Source of the DNA: an uncultured bacterium
GTDB lineage: Bacteria; Bacteroidota; Bacteroidia; Bacteroidales; CAIWKO01
Length of the DNA stretch: 35,042 bases
Assembly: GCA_903858655.1 (NCBI GenBank)
Contig: CAIOJS010000490.1
Span: 1-35,042 of the forward strand
Direction of reading: 5' to 3'
Both the position numbers and the translations under genes were made by a program. Under the pieces are notes generated by a model that was not told the origin of the DNA, did no database searches, and saw nothing but the letters and a program-made list of their open reading frames with translations. Every line of letters begins with the position of its first letter. The stretch's first letter is position 1. Below, piece after piece: positions 18,017-24,856 of the stretch.

Positions 18017-20326
18017 ATGAAACACATAACTTTATATACATTCATCTTGCTGCTGACCGCATTTTTGTTTTCGGGATGCAGCGCCATTCGACATCTGGAT
18101 AAAGAAGAAAAACTTTATCTGGGGTCTGAAGTAAAGTTAGAGACAAGCGAGAAATTGACCAAGAGACAAGCTTCCACCTTGATACAAAGCGCAAAATCAG
18201 CCATACGCCCCGACCCGAATAAAAAGTTTTTGGGAGTTCGCACCAAGCTACTGATTTACACCATGGCAGGAAAGAATCCACGCAGCAAATTCCGCAAGTG
18301 GCTGCAACGCAAAGGTGAAGAACCTGTGCTGCTCAGCAGCATCAAGACAAGTGTTACGGCTTCTTTCATTGATGCCAAACTATTCAACCTTGGTGTTTTC
18401 CGAACATCTACCGACGTCCGCATCCTTCCCAAAAAGCGTACCGCCAAAGTACTTTATATCTGTCATGTGCATCGTCCGTATATCTTAAAAAGTATAAAAT
18501 ATGCCATTCAAAATGATAGCATCAGTCGTTTAGTTGACCTAAATCGTGATAAAAGTATTCTCAAAATCGGCGATGATTATAACCTCGACAAACTGAAATA
18601 TGAGCGAGATAGATTAGATGCCCTGCTGAAAGAGCATGGTTATTTCTATTTTGATCCGGATTATCTCATGTTTAAAGCCGATACAGCGCAGGGAAATCAT
18701 TCGGTGGCGCTCCGCCTGATGCTGAAAGATAGTGTGCCGCGAGCCATGCTGGAAGCGTATCGCATTCATCATGTTTATGTGAATCAAGATTATGCGCTCG
18801 ACGCGACGAATACTTCGGGTAAAAATGATACAGTGCGCTTCCACAATATGATATTTCAGGGAAAAAATTCTGACTTAAAAATACGTCCGAAGGTGTTGGA
18901 ATATTCAATTTATTTGAAGAAGGATGACGTTTATTCTGTTACAAATCATACCATAACGCTCAATCGTTTGATGTCTATGGGCAGTTTTAAATTTGTGAGT
19001 ATCAAGTTTTCGCCCGCCGATACGGCAGCGGAAAATTATTTAGATGTGGCAATACTTTTGACTCCAATGGCTAAATATACGCTACGTACGGAGTTGGATG
19101 TGATTGAGAAATCAAATACCAATTTAGGACCGCGTCTCAATCTTAGTTATCTGAATCGTAATACATTCAATGGCGCCGAGCTGTTGACCATACGATTGGC
19201 AGGTTCTTTTGAGGCGCAACTGAGCGGCACAAACAAAAATATGTTTTCATTCTCCGTGAATCCCGAAGCCGAGCTGTCATTTCCTCGCTTTATTGCCCCG
19301 TTTCGCATACGTACCAAAAGTATTTATATCCCAAAGACACATATTCTGCTCTCTTATAATTATTTGAAAAAGGTAAATTATTTCGACATGCACACCTTTC
19401 AGATTATTTATGGTTATAAATGGAAGCAGGACCTCCGTAGTGAGCACGAACTAAATCCGATATTAGTGAGTTTCACGGCTATCAAGAATAAATCTTCGCT
19501 GTTTAATGAGCTGTTGGCATCCAATTTGTTTTTAAAACGAAGCTACGAAGAGCTGTTCGTAGCGGGAGGAAATTATATTTATACCTATAATAAGCCGGAG
19601 ATGTTTGAAAAGCGGATGCGTTTTTACTTCCAATCTATCAACGAGTTGGCAGGCAATTTGTTTTGGGTTATATCCCGCCTGAGCGGAAAGTTAGTAACAG
19701 GTGAACATCCTGCATCCATGCTGGGCAATGTGTATGCGCAATTTGCAAAGATATCCTTAGACGGACGTGCTTATTATAATTTTAAAAATAAAGATAATAT
19801 AGCGATGCGGCTGTTTGCAGGCGTTGCGCGCTCGTTTGGTAATACGCAGTTGTTGCCTTATGCGAAACAATTTTTTTGTGGTGGACCCAAGAGCCTACGC
19901 GGTTTTCATATCAATTCTCTGGGACCCGGCACCTATCAACAAGATGCCAATACAAATGGTTTCTTGCAGTTGGGCGGCGATGTGAAAGTGGAGATGAATT
20001 TGGAATATCGTTTCACGATATATAAATATATCAAAGGCGCTTTGTTTACGGATGCGGGCAACGTATGGTTATTGAAATCGAATCCGTCGAATGTAGGCAG
20101 CTTCTTTGTGTTTAATAGATTTCTGAAGGAGTTGGCGGTGGATGCGGGCGTGGGTTTGCGGATAGATGTTTCATTTTTCGTGCTGCGCTTCGACTTAGCC
20201 ATTCCGTTGCGCAAGCCGTGGCTCGATGAGAATAGACGGTGGGTTTTTGATAAGATCATGTTCATGAACAACGGATGGCGTAGGGAAAATCTTATCCTGA
20301 ATGTGGCGATAGGCTACCCCTTCTAA
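18017..20326 (+). CDS. tamL: TamL, lipoprotein Omp85-family partner of TamB
   Basis: The 769-residue protein has a lipoprotein signal with the lipobox FSGC (C21), then POTRA-like domains (about residues 130-350, e.g. IGDDYNLDKLKYERDRLDALLKEHGYFYF) and a 16-strand Omp85 barrel. Near the end the barrel has the conserved GGPKSLRGFHINSLGPG segment (RGF lock motif of BamA/TamA) and GDVKVEMNLEYRF. TamA homologues with a lipid anchor are known in Bacteroidota as TamL. It acts in the outer membrane with TamB, whose gene is 12 bases upstream. Confidence 0.92.
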   Translation: MKHITLYTFILLLTAFLFSGCSAIRHLDKEEKLYLGSEVKLETSEKLTKRQASTLIQSAKSAIRPDPNKKFLGVRTKLLIYTMAGKNPRSKFRKWLQRKGEEPVLLSSIKTSVTASFIDAKLFNLGVFRTSTDVRILPKKRTAKVLYICHVHRPYILKSIKYAIQNDSISRLVDLNRDKSILKIGDDYNLDKLKYERDRLDALLKEHGYFYFDPDYLMFKADTAQGNHSVALRLMLKDSVPRAMLEAYRIHHVYVNQDYALDATNTSGKNDTVRFHNMIFQGKNSDLKIRPKVLEYSIYLKKDDVYSVTNHTITLNRLMSMGSFKFVSIKFSPADTAAENYLDVAILLTPMAKYTLRTELDVIEKSNTNLGPRLNLSYLNRNTFNGAELLTIRLAGSFEAQLSGTNKNMFSFSVNPEAELSFPRFIAPFRIRTKSIYIPKTHILLSYNYLKKVNYFDMHTFQIIYGYKWKQDLRSEHELNPILVSFTAIKNKSSLFNELLASNLFLKRSYEELFVAGGNYIYTYNKPEMFEKRMRFYFQSINELAGNLFWVISRLSGKLVTGEHPASMLGNVYAQFAKISLDGRAYYNFKNKDNIAMRLFAGVARSFGNTQLLPYAKQFFCGGPKSLRGFHINSLGPGTYQQDANTNGFLQLGGDVKVEMNLEYRFTIYKYIKGALFTDAGNVWLLKSNPSNVGSFFVFNRFLKELAVDAGVGLRIDVSFFVLRFDLAIPLRKPWLDENRRWVFDKIMFMNNGWRRENLILNVAIGYPF

Positions 20327-20555
20327 ACACAAAGTTTTTGTATAAGACTCGCGAGGAAATTTTACCACATAGGCACAAAGACACATAGGATTAAGAAAAG
20401 AGTAGAACACATAGGCATTTATCCATATAGAAATATGTATGAATTAGCACACATTTTATATTTTAATGGATAAACTTAATGCCGCTTGATGCCTTTTTGT
20501 CTTCCTGCCCTAGTGTTTGAAATGCGAAGCCTTATATTTTTTCTTCATGATAAAC
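20327..20555. other. Spacer after tamL
   Basis: No gene is visible. It contains CACATAGG repeats (20366-20389 and 20408-20415). Degenerate traces of the 42-bp repeat family may begin here (for example AATGCGAAGCCTTATATTT at 20521), before the clear array at 20556. No strong terminator for the tamB-tamL transcript was found. Confidence 0.5.
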
Positions 20556-21311
20556 CTTCGGCATATCGCTTTATATCTTTTTTTTATTGTGATTAACCTT
20601 CGAAGAAGCGCTTAATATAATTGTGTTTTTATGATTAATCTTCGATAAGAAATTATATATCTATTTGATAATTTGATGAATCTTCGATGCATATCTTTAT
20701 TGAGAAACAAGAATATCGCAATCAGAATGACTAATGATTTTATCAAATGATATAATTTCATTAAAGTTCTCTTCTTCGCTTATTATATATTTTGGATTGT
20801 ACATAAGCTTCGACGCATCGAGTGTACCAGATAATTCTCTTCTGAAAGCACGTCGAATGGCGCGGCTCACAAAAAAATGATTTTCAATAATCCGCGCATA
20901 CATACGCATAGTGAAATATCTTTTTTCACAAAGCCGCGACGCATCGAGTGTATTAGAAATTCTACTTTTTATAATCTTCGCTATGTCGAAGATAGTATTA
21001 TAACGTAATTTTAACGAGAGCGATATGCACGACATTATGTAGGATTCACTTTTTGATATACACGATGCATCGCGTGTATTAAAATATACCAATTTATATA
21101 TCCTCGATGCGTCGTGTATATTAGAATATGACAAATATATAATACTCGATGCTCCGCATGTATTATAAATACGTCTTTGCATTATTCGCGATGCATCGAT
21201 AGTATTTAAAAGTCTATTATTTTGAACAATCTTAACATCGAGGCTATGCGCTGACATAGTTTCATGATCCTGCTGCGTATCGAATACCACATCAAAAAGA
21301 TTATTTAGCGG
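20556..21311. repeat. 42-bp-period array with palindromic core
   Basis: Eighteen successive 42-bp units can be laid end to end from 20556, without insertion or deletion. The best units (starts 20808, 20934, 21060, 21102, 21144, 21186) share CTCGATGCATCGAG-like cores followed by TGTATTAnAAAT and an AT-rich half. The consensus core CTCGATGCATCGAG is a perfect palindrome. Units at 20724, 20766 and 20850 are very degenerate, but the phase is kept through them. The period is a multiple of three, so one minus-strand frame stays open across most of the array, yet the first units (20556-20696) lie beyond that frame's stop codon. Confidence 0.8.
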
Positions 21312-21497
21312 AAGTGGCAAGTCGCTATGCGCAGATGTTCGATTTCGAATCGGACCTGAATTGACGCTCATCAAACAAAAATGATTTTTGATATTCGGGT
21401 CCAAATCGGCTTTATGCGATAAGCGATTTTTCGTAAGAATCTTTAGTGATACATCTACGTTTTTTTTACTTTTTTGAATACAATTTATTCGTTCCAT
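20697..21497 (-). CDS. Doubtful reading frame over the 42-bp array (14-residue repeats)
   Basis: The 266-residue frame translates most of the array into 14-residue units such as NTIDASRIMQRRIY, NIHDASRIYKLVYF, NTLDASRLCEKRYF and GTLDASKLMYNPKY. The N-terminal 90 residues are not clearly repetitive. It could be a repeat protein of unknown type. Against this, the DNA repeat continues in the same frame past the stop (YASKI, FLSKI, SASSKV) with several stops, no family is recognisable, and no -7 box precedes it. Either the gene is decaying at its 3-prime end or the frame is a by-product of a 42-bp DNA repeat. There is no signal peptide. Confidence 0.35.
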   Translation of the reverse strand: MERINCIQKSKKNVDVSLKILTKNRLSHKADLDPNIKNHFCLMSVNSGPIRNRTSAHSDLPLPLNNLFDVVFDTQQDHETMSAHSLDVKIVQNNRLLNTIDASRIMQRRIYNTCGASSIIYLSYSNIHDASRIYKLVYFNTRDASCISKSESYIMSCISLSLKLRYNTIFDIAKIIKSRISNTLDASRLCEKRYFTMRMYARIIENHFFVSRAIRRAFRRELSGTLDASKLMYNPKYIISEEENFNEIISFDKIISHSDCDILVSQ

Positions 21498-21517
21498 ACA
21501 ATATTTTTATATTTGTT

Positions 21518-21533
21518 GATGATACTTATCATC
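21518..21533. promoter_or_regulatory. 16-bp palindrome, possible operator
   Basis: GATGATACTTATCATC has two 7-base arms around CT. It lies between the divergent frames at 21497 (minus) and 21638 (plus), a position typical for a dimeric repressor site. A poor -7 match, TATCTTTA (21572-21579), follows on the plus strand. Confidence 0.4.
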
Positions 21534-21637
21534 TTAACATTATTTAACACAGTTTGCATGATATTTCTATATATCTTTACTCCGTGAAATTGAAAAAACA
21601 AAACAATTGATTTATAAACACTTAAACTTTTAAAATT

Positions 21638-22606
21638 ATGAATAACAAATGGCACTTCCTCCAAAACACGTTTATTGTATTATTAAACAAAAGCCAAAAA
21701 CGTTTCTACAAATTTATGTATTTATTTTTGCAAGCACTTTATGCCCATCATAGCATCACCGAAATTAATGCAATCTACACCGCCTTGCTGCCCTACTACA
21801 CAACTTTCAGAAATGGCTACACGAGCAAGAAATCTAAAAAAGGGATTCGCAAAGGAGATGTGAAATCGCAAAAGGAGGCTTTTATCGAATTGTATGATGA
21901 TTTGCTACCCGAATGGAATCGTCAAATCGGTGCCATTTATGCTCCCAACACGGCTACCTATTTGAAAATCTTTCCCGAAGGTCTTTATCCGCTTGGTCAT
22001 GGCGCCATGGAAGAACGTTTGATTTATCTTGCTTCCATCATTGAAACGATGGGAAATTTTTCATTACTAGAGGATATCGCTGCCGAAATGCTAACTGCTT
22101 ATGATGCCATTGATGATGCACGCGATACTCGTGAACAATCCGGTACGGATGTCAAGACACAAATAGATACCACAAAAGATGCCGGCGAAGCACTGGCTAT
22201 GGAGGCTTATGGTGCTTTAGGTTTGTTGATACATTATTATCGCAAGACGCCTGATAAGATTATGGAATATGTGAACCTGGCGCTCTTGCGTGAACATAGT
22301 AAAAATGATCCGAATCCGCCTGTTGTCTATAATATGATCATCGCAGCCGGCGAAACCAAACAAGGGGAGTTCGAGTTTTTACTCACAGATCGGATGATAG
22401 TCTATAATCCCGACGAAGCTAAAATGCGTTGTTATTTTGTCAAAGAACTTACTGATCCTATGCCTGCGGCATATTTCGATATGGTGGCTGATGAGGTCAA
22501 GGAGTTTCCCATTGATGCTTATGCTGCCGAAGATGCTAAGTATTTTATGGTGAAAAATATGAATGCCACACTTGGCGGCTCGCTCGAAATAGAGTTAACT
22601 CAATAA
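21638..22606 (+). CDS. Hypothetical protein
   Basis: The 322-residue protein has no signal peptide or membrane segment and no named domain that I recognise. The first 170 residues look helical (KSQKRFYKFMYLFLQALYAHHS, MEERLIYLASIIETMGNFSLLEDIAAEM). The C-terminal 90 residues look beta-rich (GEFEFLLTDRMIVYNPDEAKMRCYFVKEL and YFMVKNMNATLGGSLEIEL). The helical head plus beta tail resembles the layout of the first protein in the window, but no residue-level link is claimed. It lies downstream of the 42-bp array and a 16-bp palindrome, and is closed by the hairpin at 22640-22666. Confidence 0.75.
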   Translation: MNNKWHFLQNTFIVLLNKSQKRFYKFMYLFLQALYAHHSITEINAIYTALLPYYTTFRNGYTSKKSKKGIRKGDVKSQKEAFIELYDDLLPEWNRQIGAIYAPNTATYLKIFPEGLYPLGHGAMEERLIYLASIIETMGNFSLLEDIAAEMLTAYDAIDDARDTREQSGTDVKTQIDTTKDAGEALAMEAYGALGLLIHYYRKTPDKIMEYVNLALLREHSKNDPNPPVVYNMIIAAGETKQGEFEFLLTDRMIVYNPDEAKMRCYFVKELTDPMPAAYFDMVADEVKEFPIDAYAAEDAKYFMVKNMNATLGGSLEIELTQ

Positions 22607-22639
22607 CCCTATTTCGTAGCATGCACTGCCTGTAAGAAA

Positions 22640-22666
22640 CTGCCGAAGATACCATAACTTCGGCAG
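22640..22666 (+). terminator. Hairpin between convergent genes
   Basis: CTGCCGAAG (22640-22648) pairs perfectly with CTTCGGCAG (22658-22666) around a 9-base loop. No T-run follows on either strand. It lies between the convergent 21638-22606 and 22784-23305 genes and probably ends one or both transcripts. Confidence 0.55.
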
Positions 22667-22783
22667 CCACTCTAATGCGTACTGTTTAAAGACTCTATGG
22701 CGCTTTTAGTATGTAGTATCGAAATCAATAGAATTGAAATCCATATACATAGCCTAAAACATAAATTCCGTAAACCTTTCATC

Positions 22784-23305
22784 TTAGGTCTTCCTTGTCG
22801 GCACAATAAATACTGGCACTAAGGTGTGGTGCAACACTTGTTCAGAAACACTGCCAAGAACAATATTCTGCAACCATTTGCGGCTGTGCGAACCTATCAC
22901 GATAATGTCGGCGTCCATCTCCTTAGCTGCCAACAAAATAACTTCGGCATACGCGCCTTCCTTCACTAGCGTTTTTATTTTTGTATCCTTCAAGTGACGC
23001 TTCACTTTATCCAAAAAATGTTTTGAGGCATCGCGGAGACCTTTGTCGCTTTCCAGTTCAATCTGTCCCATATCCAGATGACCTCCGAAGCCCAATATCG
23101 GACTATATTCCTTTGAGCCATAGAACACGGGGTCGGTCACCACATGCATAATTGTTATCTCGGCTTTCATCGCTTTAGCCATGCCATAGCCAATCTCAGC
23201 CACTTTAAGCGCACTGACATCATAATCTAATGCTATCAATACTTTTGTTGTTTTCTTTGTTTCCACTTTTTTTGTTTTTTGTGATGATTTAGTTTCGGTG
23301 CTCAT
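22784..23305 (-). CDS. Universal stress protein, UspA family
   Basis: The 173-residue protein has one Usp domain after a Lys/Thr-rich leader (about 20 residues). The beta strand KVLIALDYD starts the domain, the central strand ADIIVIGSHS follows, and the C-terminal GS..S..VLHHTLVPVFIVP closes it. The ATP-binding motif G-2x-G-9x-G(S/T) is present as GSHS, nine residues and GS, with Ser in place of the second Gly, so nucleotide binding is uncertain. Usp proteins act in survival under starvation and oxidative stress. The gene is monocistronic on the minus strand. Its 710-base upstream region is packed with heptamer repeats, and no dual-site promoter was found there. Confidence 0.9.
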   Translation of the reverse strand: MSTETKSSQKTKKVETKKTTKVLIALDYDVSALKVAEIGYGMAKAMKAEITIMHVVTDPVFYGSKEYSPILGFGGHLDMGQIELESDKGLRDASKHFLDKVKRHLKDTKIKTLVKEGAYAEVILLAAKEMDADIIVIGSHSRKWLQNIVLGSVSEQVLHHTLVPVFIVPTRKT

Positions 23306-23348
23306 GATATTTTTATTTTTGATTTATGAATGATATTAAGCTTAAGAT

Positions 23349-23425
23349 CCAAATTCCAAATCCCAAATCCCAAATACCAAGATTGAAGATCCAAAACCCA
23401 AATTCCAAATTCCAAGCTCCAAGGG
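23349..23425. repeat. Heptamer array 1 (CCAAATn)
   Basis: Eleven 7-bp units in unbroken register: CCAAATT, CCAAATC (twice), CCAAATA, CCAAGAT, TGAAGAT, CCAAAAC, CCAAATT (twice), CCAAGCT, CCAAGGG. It lies 44 bases upstream of the usp start codon and can pair with the opposite-strand arrays downstream. Confidence 0.8.
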
Positions 23426-23526
23426 GGGGCAGGCATTTTTGATTTTTTTACAGCATTGAAAAAATATATAATTCAAAAAATCTAAACTATATATCCATCA
23501 ATCCAAGTTATCCCGCGCTTTCCTCC

Positions 23527-23596
23527 TTGGTATTTGGAATTTGGAGCTTGGAACTTGGAATTTTCCTCTTGATACTTGGAATTTGGTTTTTGGTTC
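23527..23596. repeat. Heptamer array 2, inverted (TTGGnnn)
   Basis: Ten 7-bp units in register, mostly TTGGAAT, TTGGAGC or TTGGTTT. They are the reverse complement type of array 1. Arrays 1 and 2 could fold into a long imperfect hairpin with a loop of about 100 bases. Confidence 0.75.
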
Positions 23597-23641
23597 ATGT
23601 TATTTATTTATTTCATGTTTTATGCGTATGATTTGTAAGAC

Positions 23642-23676
23642 CCAAAACCCAAATTCCAAATCCCGAATACCAAGGT
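23642..23676. repeat. Heptamer array 3 (CCAAATn)
   Basis: Five units, CCAAAAC, CCAAATT, CCAAATC, CCGAATA and CCAAGGT, in the orientation of array 1. Confidence 0.7.
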
Positions 23677-23800
23677 GCGGAAGGCTTTTTTGATTTTTCG
23701 TATTAAACACAAACCCGATAGAATCAAAAAAATGTGAAAAATATATTCCGCCAAAAAATGCTAACCTAAAGTTTTTCCCTTTAAATAACGTCGTCGGGAC

Positions 23801-23940
23801 TTGGGCTTTGGATTTTTCTTCTTGGTATTTGGTATTTGGTCTTTGGTATTTGGAATTTTTTATTTAGTATTACATTTTTATATAGTGAAGCTTGAATTTT
23901 TCTTTTTGGTATTTGGTATTTGGAACTTGGTATTTGGATT
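23801..23940. repeat. Heptamer array 4, inverted (TTGGTAT)
   Basis: Two runs (23801-23870 and 23892-23940) of 7-bp units, mainly TTGGTAT, TTGGAAT, TTGGATT and TTTCTTn. The 21-base gap between them is itself three heptamers long, so both runs share one register. The array ends 75 bases from the stop codon of the CsbD-like gene. Confidence 0.75.
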
Positions 23941-24015
23941 TTTAAAAAAACTTATCTTTTGTATTAAGATGAATGATTACTTTTAAATCCTAAATCTCAT
24001 GAGACAGCCGCAAGC

Positions 24016-24201
24016 TCACAGTCCAAGAATTATCTGATGCATTTCCTCCTTAGTCTTATGTAGTTTATATTCTACCATACGCAGCATGATATCCTCCTTG
24101 CCTTCCTCATGTTGCATATCCTTATCTTTCAATTGGGGATATTTCATGCGAAGTTTTTCCTTCAGCTCTGTGAAGTTCCAATGTTCTATATTTGGATCCA
24201 T
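24016..24201 (-). CDS. CsbD-like stress protein
   Basis: The 61-residue protein resembles the CsbD family: WNFTELKEKLRMKYPQLKDKDM, then an acidic helix, EEGKEDIMLRMVEYKL, and a final KTKEEMHQII. CsbD proteins are small, helical, stress-induced and of unknown activity. The N-terminal W and the DxxxxEGxxD-like pattern fit, with divergence. It follows the 24270-24443 gene by 68 bases on the same strand with no terminator between, so both are probably driven by the dual-site promoter at 24495-24559. Confidence 0.75.
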   Translation of the reverse strand: MDPNIEHWNFTELKEKLRMKYPQLKDKDMQHEEGKEDIMLRMVEYKLHKTKEEMHQIILGL

Positions 24202-24269
24202 GATACTTTTATTTTAATGATTAGATAATAAATGTTTTAGCTTTTTCATATTTTGATACTTCGATCCTG

Positions 24270-24443
24270 CTAATTCGACAATTTTTTATTAAAGATTAAA
24301 CGCACCAGCACTATGAAGAATGCAATTATCAATAGCAAATGCACGATGCGAAAGGAATAAATGCTATAGGTGTCGAACCCGAAAAAGATGATAGCCCACA
24401 TGATGACTAACAGAGCTGCAATGACATAGAGAGAATTTTTCAT
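24270..24443 (-). CDS. Small lmo0937-like membrane protein
   Basis: The frame runs from ATG (24441-24443) to TAG (24270-24272) and encodes 57 residues. Two hydrophobic helices (SLYVIAALLVIMWAIIFFGF and HLLLIIAFFIVLVRLIF) flank a short turn, DTYSIYSFRIV, and the end is basic (NKKLSN). This matches the layout of the lmo0937 family of tiny two-helix membrane proteins, frequent in Bacteroidota stress loci. The function is unknown. It is the first gene after dual-site promoter C. The -7 box lies about 50 bases upstream of its ATG. Confidence 0.75.
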   Translation of the reverse strand: MKNSLYVIAALLVIMWAIIFFGFDTYSIYSFRIVHLLLIIAFFIVLVRLIFNKKLSN

Positions 24444-24494
24444 AATAATTTTTTTTTAAGATTTTATCAATACTTTCCATATTGAAATTGAGTA

Positions 24495-24559
24495 TAAAAT
24501 TACATCATATTAAGCGATTACATCTTACATAATTCTTTTTATAAGTTACATAATTCACA
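24495..24559 (-). promoter_or_regulatory. Dual-site stress promoter C
   Basis: On the minus strand, half-site 1 is TGTGAATTATGTAAC (core 24552-24555) and half-site 2 is AGAATTATGTAAG (core 24531-24534), 21 bp apart. The -7 box TAATTTTA (24495-24502) starts 32 bp after the second core. It deviates at its last base from TAnnTTTG, so this promoter may depend more on its activator. It drives the 24270-24443 and 24016-24201 genes. Confidence 0.8.
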
Positions 24560-24587
24560 GGTCAACCAAAAAATCGGATTGCTATAG

Positions 24588-24622
24588 AAAAAACAATCCC
24601 GACACGTAACATTATCGGGATT
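24588..24622 (-). terminator. Rho-independent terminator of the YXWGXW gene
   Basis: On the minus strand, AATCCCGA (24622-24615) pairs perfectly with TCGGGATT (24602-24595) across a 12-base loop, then G and a run of T (24593-24588) follow. It ends the transcript of 26299-24857 and insulates promoter C, which begins 29 bases beyond. Confidence 0.8.
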
Positions 24623-24856
24623 ATTTTTGTGGACATGAAGCCCTTTGCAAAGAATCATCGCACTTCTACAACTATTTTACTGTTCGTCTGACGAATTCTT
24701 CTATATAGATCACTTGTTTATTCGCTTTCCCTTTCGAGGATTTTTTTGTTGATATTTATTTTAAACTATATACATCCAAAAATAATTGTATAGATGGATG
24801 AGCTACTTGTTGCTATCGAAGTTAAACATTTCCGCTTAGCTGTTTTAGTTCTTGAT
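24623..24856. other. Long 3-prime spacer of the YXWGXW gene
   Basis: No reading frame or repeat of note is visible in these 234 bases. Together with the terminator, this is the 3-prime untranslated region of the minus-strand gene ending at 24857. Confidence 0.5.

Noticed and set aside
23449-23474. A sixth dual-site promoter upstream of usp
   Set aside because: TTACAGCATTG and ATAATTC resemble the half-sites, but their cores are 16 bp apart and no -7 box lies 32 bp away.
23801-23986. Plus-strand frame rich in Phe, Gly and Leu
   Set aside because: It is only the translation of the TTGGTAT heptamer repeats; no promoter or conserved feature supports it.
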